Source: Lachnospiraceae bacterium
GTDB lineage: Bacteria; Bacillota; Clostridia; Lachnospirales; Lachnospiraceae
Assembly: GCA_910576125.1 (NCBI GenBank)
Contig: CAJTHM010000017.1
Location: 98,590 to 162,589, forward strand
Length of the DNA: 64,000 bases
Direction of reading: 5' to 3'
The notes under the pieces: model-generated
The model's input: the letters and a program-made list of their open reading frames with translations, nothing else
The model's database searches: none
What the model was told of the DNA's origin: nothing
Position numbers and translations under genes: made by a program
Shown: positions 43,858 through 52,651 of the stretch, one piece after another
Numbering within the stretch: position 1 is the stretch's first letter
How the letters are laid out: every line of letters starts with the position of its first letter

Positions 43858-44802
43858 TCACTCCGGCTCCTCTGTCTTCACATCGAACAGAGCGTTCACG
43901 AACTCGTCCGAGTCAAATTTCTGCAGATCGTCGATGGTCTCGCCCACTCCGATATATTTCACCGGTACCCGCAGCTCCGACTGGATGGCAACAGCGATGC
44001 CCCCCTTTGCCGTGCCGTCCATCTTGGTCAGTATAATGCCTGTCAGGTCCGCCACCTCGCCGAATTCCCTGGCCTGTACCAGCGCATTCTGTCCCGTAGT
44101 GCCGTCCAGCACAATCAGATTCTCCCTGTGGGCGTCCGGGAATTCCCTGTCCACGATGCGGTTCATCTTCCGCAGCTCCTCCATCAGGTTCTTCTTATTG
44201 TGGAGACGTCCTGCCGTGTCGATCAGCAGCACTTCCACCCCTCTGGCCTTGGCGGCGTTCACCGCGTCAAAGACCACGCTGGCAGGGTCTGCGCCCTCGT
44301 TTCCGCCCACCATGGGCACGTCCGCCCGTCTGGCCCACTCCGCCAGCTGGTCTCCCGCGGCGGCCCGGAACGTATCGGCGGCGGCAATCAGCACCTTTCT
44401 GCCGTCCTCCTTGAACTTGCCCGCAAGCTTACCTACAGACGTAGTCTTTCCCACGCCGTTGACGCCGATTACCATGATGACGGACTGCCTCTTCTCGAAC
44501 TCATAGGCGGTCTCGTCTACACGCATCTGCTCCTTGATTCCCTCTATCAGAAGCTGTTTGCACTCCTGGGGCTCCTTGATATGCTGTTCCTTTATCTGGG
44601 CCTTCAGCCGTCCTATGATTTCCATGGTGGCATTCACGCCGATGTCGCCCATGATCAGAATTTCCTCCAGCTCCTCGTAAAAATCGTCGTCAATAGCGGA
44701 AAACCCACTGAATACGGAATCAATTCCTCTGACGATATTATTCCTCGTCTTCGCCAGGCCCTCTTTCAGCCTGGCAAAAAAACCCTTTTTCCCCTCTGCC
44801 AT
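43858..44802 (-). CDS. ftsY: Signal recognition particle receptor FtsY
   Basis: 314 residues. The N-terminal NG-type helical part is short, without the long acidic A domain of Gram-negative FtsY. The GTPase has GVNGVGKTTSVGKLAGKF (P-loop), AADTFRAAAGDQL, LLIDTAGRLHNK and TKMDGTAKGGIAVAI. It docks the signal-recognition-particle/ribosome complex at the membrane. Downstream of smc on the same strand, as in many Firmicutes. Confidence 0.97.
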   Translation of the reverse strand: MAEGKKGFFARLKEGLAKTRNNIVRGIDSVFSGFSAIDDDFYEELEEILIMGDIGVNATMEIIGRLKAQIKEQHIKEPQECKQLLIEGIKEQMRVDETAYEFEKRQSVIMVIGVNGVGKTTSVGKLAGKFKEDGRKVLIAAADTFRAAAGDQLAEWARRADVPMVGGNEGADPASVVFDAVNAAKARGVEVLLIDTAGRLHNKKNLMEELRKMNRIVDREFPDAHRENLIVLDGTTGQNALVQAREFGEVADLTGIILTKMDGTAKGGIAVAIQSELRVPVKYIGVGETIDDLQKFDSDEFVNALFDVKTEEPE

Positions 44803-44829
44803 GCCTTAAACCTCCTTATGCGCCTACCC

Positions 44830-44889
44830 GTGTGAAACTCAGATTATCTTAGCGGGCGTCTTGGGGCCGCTTAGATAATCTTTTCACAC
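44830..44889. other. Long imperfect palindrome between smc and ftsY
   Basis: Arms GTGTGAAA/TTTCACAC and AGATTATCTTAGCGG/CCGCTTAGATAATCT form a stem of over 20 bp around about 11 bases. It overlaps the smc stop codon. No clear T-run follows on the minus strand, so it may be an mRNA-processing or partial attenuation site rather than a full terminator. Confidence 0.6.
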
Positions 44890-47800
44890 TATGCCGTCAA
44901 ATCCTTATCTATCAGATTCACACTGACCAAAGTGGACACTCCCTTTTCCTGCATGGTGATGCCATACAGCCTGTCCACCTGCTCCATGGTGCCTCTTCTG
45001 TGGGTTATTACGATGAACTGTGTATTTTTTGTCAGTTTATGCAAATATTTCGCGAATCTGCCCACATTGGAATCGTCCAGCGCAGCCTCTATCTCGTCCA
45101 ACAGACAGAACGGCGAGGGCTTCAGATTCTGGATGGCGAACAGAAGCGAAATAGCCGTCAGCGCTTTCTCTCCGCCGGAGAGCTGCATCATGTTCTGCAG
45201 CTTCTTCCCGGGCGGCTGGGCGATGATACGGATGCCTGCCTCCAGGATGTCCTCGTCTTCAATGAGCTCCAAGGTACCTCTTCCGCCGCCGAACAGCTCC
45301 TTGAACACCTTGTCGAACTCCCGGCTGATTTCCGCGAACTTCTCCGCGAACTGCTTCCGCATGGCGGTGTCCAGCTCCTCGATGATATTCTCCAGGGTCT
45401 TTTCCGCCTCCACCAGATCGTCCCTCTGGGTTGCCATAAAGGTGTAACGCTCCATCAGGTTCTTGTAATCCTCAATGGCATTTACGTTTACGTCTCCCAG
45501 CTTCTTGATCTGATCGCGCAGGGACGTAATCTCTTTCTTCATGGCAGCCAGATCCGAAAGGCTCTCGTCCCGCAGACCTGCCGCGTCGCTCAGCGTAATC
45601 TCATATTCGTCCCACATATAGTTGATCTGGGATTCCAGGGATTCCTCCATCCGCTCTTTCTGGGCATTCAGGCGGTATACCTCCTTGTCCAGTGCGGACT
45701 GCCGCTCAGAGAGCTCCTCGCGCCTTGTAAAAAAGCTCTTTTGCCTGGCCGACAGCTCTTCCCTGTTAGCCATGTATTCTTTCAGCTTTGCCTCGGATTC
45801 ATTCTGGGCGTCATAGGAGGCCGTAATGGTCTTCTCGATTTCCTCGATGGAACGCTGCTTGTTCTCCACCGCCTGATTGTTCTCCCGCAAAGCCTCCAGG
45901 ACCTCGGCCAGCTCAGCCTGGGCCCTCTGTATCTCTCCGCTGATACGGTCTACATTGCTCTGCCGGAATCCCAGGGACTGGCGCATCTTCTCCACTTTCA
46001 GATCCCACTCGGCCACAGACGCGGCAGCCTCTGTCTCTGCCTTTCTCCACTCCTCAAGCTCCTGCTGGAACTGTACAATCTTCTCCTGGGTCCTGGCCTC
46101 CAGCTCCTCGCTGGCAGAGAGTTCCTGCTGGACGGACTCCTTGTCGTTCCTGATTTCCAGAGTCTTCTCCTCGATTTCCCTCTCTTCCTGGCGCAGGGAG
46201 GCAGCGCTCTCCACTTCCTCCTCCATGCGCTCCCTTGCCTGGGCGATATTCAGCCTGGCTGTATTCTGCTCGATGGACTTGCGCTGGATATCGCTCTTGA
46301 CGGCCTCAAGATCCACGCGCATCCTTGTGCGCTTTGCTTTCGTTCCCTCGATATCCTTATCGATTTCCTCCATGGAGAGCTGAAGCTTCTGCACCTTTTT
46401 CTCCAGTTCCTCTATCTCCCGGCGTCTCCCCAGGAGATTGCTGTTGTTCCTGTAAGCGCCGCCGCTGATGGCTCCGCCGGGCACCAGCAGCTCTCCCTCC
46501 AGCGTCACCAAGCGCATGCTCTGATTGTATTTTCTGTTCAGTTTCAGGGCATTGTCCACAGTGTCCACCACCAGGATGCGGCCCAGCAGAGAACCTGCCA
46601 CATCGCTGTATTTATCGTCTGTCCGCACTAAAGTATCCGCTGTTCCGATAACTCCTTTTTCGGACAATGCTTCGCTGTTCTTGAATCTCTGGTAATTCCG
46701 TATGCTGGTCAGGGGCAGAAAAGTAGCCCGCCCTAACCGATTGGTCTTTAAATAGGAAATCATCCGCTTGGCAGTGTCCTCATCCTCTGTGACGATATTC
46801 TGGATGCTGCCGCCCAGCGCGGTCTCGATGGCCACCTCATACTTTTTCTCCACATGGATGATGTCCGCCACCACACCCACGATACCGCTTGCTTTCTCTT
46901 TCTGCTCCATGACCTTCTTGACGCTGCCGCCGTAGCCCTCATAGCGCTCGGCCAGATTGGCCAGGGCTTCCCGCCTGGACTTCTCCATATGATAGGCGCT
47001 CTTGATTTCCTGCAGACGCGCGTCCTTTTTCGTCAGCGCCTCCCGGAAGCCTCCCAGCTCCTGCTCCATGGCCGCCTCCTTCTCATTCAGGAGGCGTATC
47101 TCTTCTGTAACAGAGGCAAATTCCGCCTCGAAGCCTTTCATCGTCTCTTCTCTGGCCGCCTCGTCGGATTTCACCCTCAGCAGCCTGGACTGCAGCTCCG
47201 CCCTGCGGATCTTCACCTGCTCCATCATGGTGTCGAAGCGCCCTAATTTTGACTTGATGGTGGCGCGCTGGTTCAGCTCGCCGATGATCGTATTCTTCCC
47301 GGCCTCTATGCCGACGCTCAGTTCGTCAATCCTATTCTGGATTTCCTCCAGCTTCCCTTTCGCCTCATTGGCCAGAGCCGTGATTTCCTGTACTTTCGCG
47401 TCTATATCGCCCTTTTCGGACAGCAGGTTCTCCCTGTCCCGCTCCCTGGCGGCGATATCCTCCTGAAGGGCGCTGCGTCTGTTGTTCAGATGGGTCTCGC
47501 TGCCTCTGGCGGAATTGATCTGCTCTTTCAGCACATTCATCTCGCCCTCCAGCTTGCCCCTGGTGAGCCCGGCGTCCGTGGCAGTGCTCCTGGCCGTCTC
47601 TATGGACTGCTCCAGCTGTTCCAATTCCTCCTGGACCCGGTCATACTCCTCCTTGATGCCCTCATAGGCCTGGCTGGTCTCGGAAAATTCCTTGCTGGCC
47701 AGGGCATGCTTTTCCTCCACGCCTTTCAGCTGTTCCCTGAGGCGGGCGTTCTCCAGCAGGAAGACATTCACGTCAAATTTCTTCAGTTCTTCCCTTTTGC

Positions 47801-48449
47801 GCAGATACTGCCTGGCCGTCTCGGACTGACGCTCCAGAGGCCCTATCTGCTTCTCCAGCTCCGACAGAATGTCATTGACACGGACCAGATTCTGCTTCTC
47901 GTTCTCAAGCTTGCTCTGGGCCGCGGCTTTCCTTCGCTTGAATTTCACGATTCCCGCCGCCTCGTCAAAGAGCTCGCGCCTCTCCTCCGGCTTACCGCTC
48001 AAAATTTTGTCGATCTGGCCCTGGCCGATGATGGAGTAGCCCTCCTTGCCGATGCCGGTATCGTAGAACAGCTCGTTCACGTCCTTCAGTCTGCAGGGAC
48101 TTCCGTTTATCAGATATTCACTTTCTCCGGAACGGTAGATACGCCTTGCCACCGTCACCTCGTCAAAGCTGGTGGCGAGCTGATGGTCTGTATTATCCAG
48201 TGTAATGGCGACGTAGGCATAGCTAAGTGGCTTCCTGTTCTCTGTGCCCGAGAAAATGACATCCTGCATGCTTGCACCGCGCAGCTGTTTTACCCGCTGC
48301 TCTCCGAGAACCCAGCGGACGGCGTCGGCCACATTGCTCTTTCCGCTGCCGTTGGGTCCTACGATTCCCGTGATTCCGTTGTGGAACTGAAAATTTATCT
48401 TGTTCGCAAAGGACTTAAAGCCCTGTACCTCAATGTTCTTTAAATACAT
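44889..48449 (-). CDS. smc: Chromosome segregation ATPase SMC
   Basis: 1186 residues. N-terminal Walker A GPNGSGKSNVADAVRWVLGE. Two long coiled coils flank a hinge (ETALGGSIQNIVTEDEDTAK ... ELLVPGGAISGG). C-terminal signature LSGGEKALTAISLLFAI and Walker B PFCLLDEIEAALDD. It forms the condensin core with ScpA and ScpB and compacts and separates replicated chromosomes. Start overlaps the end of rnc by ten bases, so the two are translationally coupled. Confidence 0.98.
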   Translation of the reverse strand: MYLKNIEVQGFKSFANKINFQFHNGITGIVGPNGSGKSNVADAVRWVLGEQRVKQLRGASMQDVIFSGTENRKPLSYAYVAITLDNTDHQLATSFDEVTVARRIYRSGESEYLINGSPCRLKDVNELFYDTGIGKEGYSIIGQGQIDKILSGKPEERRELFDEAAGIVKFKRRKAAAQSKLENEKQNLVRVNDILSELEKQIGPLERQSETARQYLRKREELKKFDVNVFLLENARLREQLKGVEEKHALASKEFSETSQAYEGIKEEYDRVQEELEQLEQSIETARSTATDAGLTRGKLEGEMNVLKEQINSARGSETHLNNRRSALQEDIAARERDRENLLSEKGDIDAKVQEITALANEAKGKLEEIQNRIDELSVGIEAGKNTIIGELNQRATIKSKLGRFDTMMEQVKIRRAELQSRLLRVKSDEAAREETMKGFEAEFASVTEEIRLLNEKEAAMEQELGGFREALTKKDARLQEIKSAYHMEKSRREALANLAERYEGYGGSVKKVMEQKEKASGIVGVVADIIHVEKKYEVAIETALGGSIQNIVTEDEDTAKRMISYLKTNRLGRATFLPLTSIRNYQRFKNSEALSEKGVIGTADTLVRTDDKYSDVAGSLLGRILVVDTVDNALKLNRKYNQSMRLVTLEGELLVPGGAISGGAYRNNSNLLGRRREIEELEKKVQKLQLSMEEIDKDIEGTKAKRTRMRVDLEAVKSDIQRKSIEQNTARLNIAQARERMEEEVESAASLRQEEREIEEKTLEIRNDKESVQQELSASEELEARTQEKIVQFQQELEEWRKAETEAAASVAEWDLKVEKMRQSLGFRQSNVDRISGEIQRAQAELAEVLEALRENNQAVENKQRSIEEIEKTITASYDAQNESEAKLKEYMANREELSARQKSFFTRREELSERQSALDKEVYRLNAQKERMEESLESQINYMWDEYEITLSDAAGLRDESLSDLAAMKKEITSLRDQIKKLGDVNVNAIEDYKNLMERYTFMATQRDDLVEAEKTLENIIEELDTAMRKQFAEKFAEISREFDKVFKELFGGGRGTLELIEDEDILEAGIRIIAQPPGKKLQNMMQLSGGEKALTAISLLFAIQNLKPSPFCLLDEIEAALDDSNVGRFAKYLHKLTKNTQFIVITHRRGTMEQVDRLYGITMQEKGVSTLVSVNLIDKDLTA

Positions 48450-49171
48450 CCTCTATCCCTCAAAAGCAACAGCGCCTTGTAGGCAGCCTGCTGCTCCGCC
48501 GCTTTTTTCGTCTTTCCTTCCCCCGTGCCCAGGATTTCCCCCTCCATATTCACCGACACGCAGAACATCTTGTCGTGCTCCGGCCCGCTTTCCTCCAGCA
48601 GTTCATAGTTGAACTCCCTCTTCAGTTTCCCCTGGATCATCTCCTGTAAGGTGCTCTTGCTGTCGTAGAAGAGCTGCTTGTCCTCCAGGTCAGAGAGCAC
48701 GAAACGGTTGATGAACGCTTTCGCCTTTTCCATGCCTCCGTCCAGATAGATAGCCCCGATCACGGCCTCCATGGCATCCGAGACGATACTGTCGCGCCCG
48801 CGGCCTCCCGTGTTCTCCTCACCTTTTCCAAGCAGCATGAAGCGGCCCAGCTCCAAATCTCTCGCGCAGAACGCCAGGGACGGCTCGCAGACCATAGATG
48901 CACGTTTTTTCGTCAATTCTCCTTCGCTCATCTTGGGATGCTCCCGGAAGAGGAATTCGCTGGAGACCAGCTCTAACACCGCATCCCCGAGGAACTCCAG
49001 CCTTTCGTAATTCTGTGCCCTGCGAATCTTCTGTTCATTGGTGAAAGAGCTGTGGGTCATGGCCTGCTTCAGCAAAGTCCTGTCCCTGAACCGATATCCG
49101 ATGCGCTCCTCCAATACTTCCACCGTATATCCCTGGAATTCCTTCTTTCCATTCGTGTAATCTTCCAACAT
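48440..49171 (-). CDS. rnc: Ribonuclease III
   Basis: 243 residues. RNase III signature NYERLEFLGDAVLELVSSEF with the catalytic acidic residues, SDAMEAVIGAIYLDGG as the second metal-binding segment, and a C-terminal double-stranded RNA-binding domain (DKMFCVSVNMEGEILGTGEG then KTKKAAEQQAAYKAL). Processes rRNA precursors and structured mRNAs. Part of the conserved acpP-rnc-smc-ftsY order. Confidence 0.97.
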   Translation of the reverse strand: MLEDYTNGKKEFQGYTVEVLEERIGYRFRDRTLLKQAMTHSSFTNEQKIRRAQNYERLEFLGDAVLELVSSEFLFREHPKMSEGELTKKRASMVCEPSLAFCARDLELGRFMLLGKGEENTGGRGRDSIVSDAMEAVIGAIYLDGGMEKAKAFINRFVLSDLEDKQLFYDSKSTLQEMIQGKLKREFNYELLEESGPEHDKMFCVSVNMEGEILGTGEGKTKKAAEQQAAYKALLLLRDRGCI

Positions 49172-49272
49172 ATTTTATCCTCTTTTCCGAAAGGAAAATG
49201 ACCTGCAGATGGACGCAAATGAGCAGCCACATAACGGACTGCTCTTGTAAAGTCCATATAGCCAGACCTGTA

Positions 49273-49503
49273 TCAGCCCAGCATGCCTTTGATCATATCC
49301 ACTGCTTCCCTTACGGTATGAATCTTCTCAGCCTCCTCTGCGGGAATCTCGATGTCAAATTCCTCTTCGATGCCCATGACAATCTGGAATACATCGAGAG
49401 AATCCGCTCCCAAATCATCCACAAAGGTTGAGTCCATAGAAACCTCGTCGGGATCCACGTTCAGTACATCCGCGATTACCTTTTTCAGCTTTTCAAATTC
49501 CAT
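49273..49503 (-). CDS. acpP: Acyl carrier protein
   Basis: 76 residues, acidic, four-helix pattern. The phosphopantetheine attachment serine lies in LGADSLDVFQIVMGIEEEFD (DSL motif). It carries growing acyl chains in fatty-acid synthesis and supplies PlsX, whose gene is directly upstream, 17 bp away. A ribosome site AGGAGG precedes it. Confidence 0.97.
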   Translation of the reverse strand: MEFEKLKKVIADVLNVDPDEVSMDSTFVDDLGADSLDVFQIVMGIEEEFDIEIPAEEAEKIHTVREAVDMIKGMLG

Positions 49504-49520
49504 ACGGTTTCCTCCTTTCC

Positions 49521-50531
49521 CTAATCCTCAAGAATCATCTGTTCCTTGATTTTTTGATTTATTTTCTGTTCCTTGAATGCAATGCATTGCAGAATAGAAT
49601 TCTTGATTTCGTTCGCCTTGCTGCTCCCATGGGTCTTCACCACAAGTCCGTTCAGTCCCAGCAGCGGCGCTCCGCCATAGGCTTCGGTATTAAAGTCTTT
49701 CAAAGTCTGCTTCAGGGCAGGCTTCACCAACAGGGCCCCTATCTTGCTTTGCAGGTTCGTCATCATGCCGGCCTTGATCTTCCCAATCAGGGCGCCGCTG
49801 ACGCCCTCTAGCATCTTCAGGACCACATTGCCCACAAAAGCCTCGCACACCAGCACATCCGCCACGCCTAAAGGAATGTCCCTGGCCTCCACATTGCCTG
49901 CGAAATTGATGTCCGGACAGCTTTTCAGCAGAGGATAGGTTTCCTTTGTCAGGGCATTGCCTTTCTCCTCCTCTGTGCCGATATTCACAAGCCCTACTCT
50001 CGGATTCCTGACACCGATGACGCTCTCCATGTAGATGCTGCCCATCTTGGCAAACTGCAGCAGCTGGGACGGCCTGGCGTCCACATTGGCCCCGCAGTCA
50101 AGGAGGAGGCTCACGCCATTGATATTGGGAATGACAGGCGCAAGGGGCGGGCGCTCCACGCCCTTGATGCGGCCCACGATGACCTGACCGCCCACAAGGA
50201 CGGCTCCCGTGCTCCCTGCCGACACCAGGGCATCGCATTCCCCGTTCTTCACCAGATACATGCATTTTACGATGGACGAATCCTTTTTCTTGCGGATAGC
50301 CATCACGGGGGGCTCGCCTGTCTCGATGATTTCCTCCGTGTGGACGATTTCCAGCTGCTCCGCATTGTAGGTATACTTCTTCAGTTCCTCTTTCAGCAGA
50401 GGCTCCCGCCCTGCAAGGAACACTTTCACGCGCTTGTCAGCATTTATGGCCTCCACAGCGCCCTTTACAGTCTCAACCGGCGCGTTGTCGCCGCCCATTG
50501 CGTCTACCGCTACATTTACCATCTCTGCCAT
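49521..50531 (-). CDS. plsX: Phosphate acyltransferase PlsX
   Basis: 336 residues. Typical start VNVAVDAMGGDNAPVETVKG, later DALVSAGSTGAVLVGGQVIV and NIGTEEEKGNALTKETYPLL. It transfers acyl groups from acyl carrier protein to phosphate, the first step of phospholipid synthesis in Firmicutes. Downstream acpP encodes its substrate carrier. Confidence 0.97.
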   Translation of the reverse strand: MAEMVNVAVDAMGGDNAPVETVKGAVEAINADKRVKVFLAGREPLLKEELKKYTYNAEQLEIVHTEEIIETGEPPVMAIRKKKDSSIVKCMYLVKNGECDALVSAGSTGAVLVGGQVIVGRIKGVERPPLAPVIPNINGVSLLLDCGANVDARPSQLLQFAKMGSIYMESVIGVRNPRVGLVNIGTEEEKGNALTKETYPLLKSCPDINFAGNVEARDIPLGVADVLVCEAFVGNVVLKMLEGVSGALIGKIKAGMMTNLQSKIGALLVKPALKQTLKDFNTEAYGGAPLLGLNGLVVKTHGSSKANEIKNSILQCIAFKEQKINQKIKEQMILED

Positions 50532-50673
50532 TGGATTGCCCTTCCATCTTCTGCGTTATACTTCTCTTATGATAATGTAAACTTACTTAAAAATCAAGGT
50601 CTTTTCCACAGAATTTTCCCGGTGTTTTACAAGCATATTGCACATACTTTTTGGCACATATTTATATACACAT

Positions 50674-50699
50674 AAAAAGGGTATTCCGTAGAATACCCC
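50674..50699 (-). terminator. Terminator after rpmF
   Basis: On the minus strand GGGTATTC, TAC, GGAATACCC followed by five T. It separates yceD-rpmF from plsX. Confidence 0.85.
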
Positions 50700-50724
50700 T
50701 GCATGCCGTATAATTACCGGAAAA

Positions 50725-50904
50725 TCAATCAACATTGACGACCTGCTTCTTGTTGTAAGAACCGCAAGCCTTGCAAACCCTGTGAGGCACCATAAGAGCG
50801 CCGCATCTGCTGCACTTTACTAAAGTCGCAGCTTTCATTTTCCAGTTTGCTCTTCTCTTATCCCTTCTGCTCTTGGAAGATTTATTCTTAGGACAAATCG
50901 ACAT
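50725..50904 (-). CDS. rpmF: Ribosomal protein bL32
   Basis: 59 residues: MSICPKNKSSKSRRDKRRAN then KMKAATLVKCSRCGALMVPH and RVCKACGSYNKKQVV. The four-Cys zinc knuckle (CSRC ... CKAC) is intact. It begins two bases after yceD, the conserved pairing of these two genes, behind GGAGGTGTAACG. Confidence 0.96.
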   Translation of the reverse strand: MSICPKNKSSKSRRDKRRANWKMKAATLVKCSRCGALMVPHRVCKACGSYNKKQVVNVD

Positions 50905-50906
50905 CG

Positions 50907-51425
50907 TTACACCTCCTTATTCTTCTTGAAGATATCTTGTATCACTGCCATGCGCGGGTCCGGGACGAACGTGTCGCATCCGCATTCCCTCTCATTGAGA
51001 TTCTGTCCGCATACAGGGCATATGCCCTTACAGTCATCCTTGCAGAGAATCTTCGCAGGCCAGTTAAGCAAAATCTCATCGTGCACAAGCGTCTCCACAT
51101 CCAATGAGAAACCGTCCATAAAGCCGAAGTCGTCCGCCTCCTCTCCCCATGCTTCGGGAGAAAGGATTGTCCGCTCAAAGTCCAGCTTCAAAGCCACCGG
51201 CACCTCTGTCAGGCATCTGTCACAGGCTCCGCGAAAGCTGATATCCGCACATCCTCTCAGCACCGCTTTATCCTCCCCCGCGTTTGTAACGGTAAGGGAT
51301 ATGGGCGATTTGGAGGCGATTTCAAAGCTCTCTGTCCCATTGTCGTAGCATGTCATCTCAAGGGAAATCTCCCTTGCCATCTCCATGCCCTCAGATGTCA
51401 ACACATCAGATAAATTCACTAACAT
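50907..51425 (-). CDS. yceD: YceD-family (DUF177) protein
   Basis: About 172 residues; start MLVNLSDVLTSEGMEMAREI behind GGGAGTCGCT. A longer in-frame start exists but lies upstream of the promoter's -10 and lacks a ribosome site. The C-terminus has a zinc-like cluster: CKDDCKGICPVCGQNLNERE then CGC. In plants and bacteria the family is linked to 23S rRNA accumulation. It is co-transcribed with rpmF. Confidence 0.93.
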   Translation of the reverse strand: MLVNLSDVLTSEGMEMAREISLEMTCYDNGTESFEIASKSPISLTVTNAGEDKAVLRGCADISFRGACDRCLTEVPVALKLDFERTILSPEAWGEEADDFGFMDGFSLDVETLVHDEILLNWPAKILCKDDCKGICPVCGQNLNERECGCDTFVPDPRMAVIQDIFKKNKEV

Positions 51426-51464
51426 AGCGACTCCCATGCAGATTTTCTTTCCACATACTGGTTC

Positions 51465-51493
51465 ATTATACATAGAAACACTATTTTTGTCAA
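51465..51493 (-). promoter_or_regulatory. Promoter of yceD-rpmF
   Basis: Minus strand TTGACA, 17 bp, TATAAT, both hexamers perfect, ~40 bp ahead of the yceD start. The prophage boundary must lie upstream of it, so the host operon keeps its promoter. Confidence 0.85.
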
Positions 51494-51526
51494 TATAAAA
51501 ATGAAGAAAAGCTTCATATTGCATTT

Positions 51527-51548
51527 TGTCAATAGTTATGCAACAACT
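51527..51548. other. Candidate terminal sequence of the transposase-bearing element
   Basis: TGTCAATAGTTATGCAACAACT lies just outside the 3' end of the transposase gene, where IS30-type elements usually have their inverted repeat. No complementary copy is seen near the 5' side of the gene (52.6-53.2 kb). The other end, if real, must be elsewhere, perhaps at the far prophage end. Confidence 0.35.
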
Positions 51549-51560
51549 TTTTGAAAAAAT

Positions 51561-52595
51561 TTAGGCCAGTTTCTTGATTTCCTCTTCAAAGAGTTGGGCG
51601 GAAGTCTTAAACCCCAAAATCCCCCTGGGATAGTTGTTTATCCAGGTTTCTATATACTCTATGTCCTTATCCTGCTTTTCCTCGAAGTCCTCCCCTTTTG
51701 GTATATGGCGGCGGATAAGGCGGTTACTATTCTCGTTTGTGCCCCTCTCCCAACTGCTATATGGGTGACAATAGAAAAGAAAGGTCCGCTTTTCCCCATC
51801 ATGCAAAACAGACCGTTCTAACCCCTCATAGTCCGCAAACTCCACCCCATTGTCCACGGTGATACTTCTAAAGACTTTATGGAACATATCGCCCCATTTC
51901 CTTTCCAACCGGTCCAGGGCTTCCACTACGCTTGCCGCCTTTTGGTCTGGCATCTTAATGATGATTTCATCCCTGGTTTTACGTTCTGTTAATACAAGCA
52001 TACATGACTTTGTAATGCCCTGCTTTCCTTTTACCGTGTCCATTTCCCAATGTCCAAAGGTTTCCCGGTCCTTTACTTCCTCCGGGCGGTTCTCTATGCT
52101 CTCCCCGGCGGATGCTCTTTTCTGCACCTTTACTTTCTTATTATGCTTTTTCCTCTTCCCTTTTATCGGCAGGTCCTTATTGGTTAATTTTAAGAAAATA
52201 CCATTGTCTATATATCTATATAAAGTCCTCACACTGATAGAGGTCTTAAACTCAATCCCACTTTGGGTTACTGCTGCCAATGCGGCTTCCGGGCTATACT
52301 TATCGTTTACAATCTTATCCTCTATGTATTCAGCTAAAGGCATATCATTCCCAATTTTAAGACTGCGCCCCTTTCCCTGGGCGTTCCAATCATGGTTCTT
52401 TTGCCCCAAATCGCTGCTATACCTCACTTCCTCGGTATAGTCACTATTTCTATGGGTATATTCTCCCCTTTTCATTTCCCGGTATATGGTGCTTCTATGA
52501 ACGTGCAAATACGCCGCAACCTCCGTTACCTTATGGCCGGAATTAAGCATTGTTTCCATCTTTATCCTATCATTTTTAGTTAAATGCTTCCCCAT
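51561..52595 (-). CDS. IS30-family DDE transposase
   Basis: About 344 residues; start MGKHLTKNDRIKMETMLNSG behind GGAGGGATGGATTTC. N-terminal helix-turn-helix (KVTEVAAYLHVHRSTIYREM). The catalytic Asp-Asp-Glu is visible as FGHWEMDTVKGKQG, RSITVDNGVEFADYEG and WERGTNENSNRLIRRHIPK. All motifs are intact and the gene is full length, so it is probably active. It sits only ~56 bp after the last prophage gene, in the same direction and without flanking inverted repeats on its 5' side. That is unlike a normal IS insertion, so it may be the phage's own recombinase. Confidence 0.93.
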   Translation of the reverse strand: MGKHLTKNDRIKMETMLNSGHKVTEVAAYLHVHRSTIYREMKRGEYTHRNSDYTEEVRYSSDLGQKNHDWNAQGKGRSLKIGNDMPLAEYIEDKIVNDKYSPEAALAAVTQSGIEFKTSISVRTLYRYIDNGIFLKLTNKDLPIKGKRKKHNKKVKVQKRASAGESIENRPEEVKDRETFGHWEMDTVKGKQGITKSCMLVLTERKTRDEIIIKMPDQKAASVVEALDRLERKWGDMFHKVFRSITVDNGVEFADYEGLERSVLHDGEKRTFLFYCHPYSSWERGTNENSNRLIRRHIPKGEDFEEKQDKDIEYIETWINNYPRGILGFKTSAQLFEEEIKKLA

Positions 52596-52651
52596 GAAAT
52601 CCATCCCTCCAAAAGAAACGGACACGGAAAGAATCCGTGCCGTCCAATGTC

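Noticed and set aside
45000..46631. 543-codon open frame on the plus strand opposite smc
   Set aside because: Mirror frame of the long coiled-coil coding sequence; the translation is Leu/His-rich with no domain logic, while smc on the other strand is complete.
48440..48449. Overlap of rnc and smc as a sign of mis-annotation
   Set aside because: Ten-base overlap with both proteins complete at their normal termini; ordinary translational coupling.
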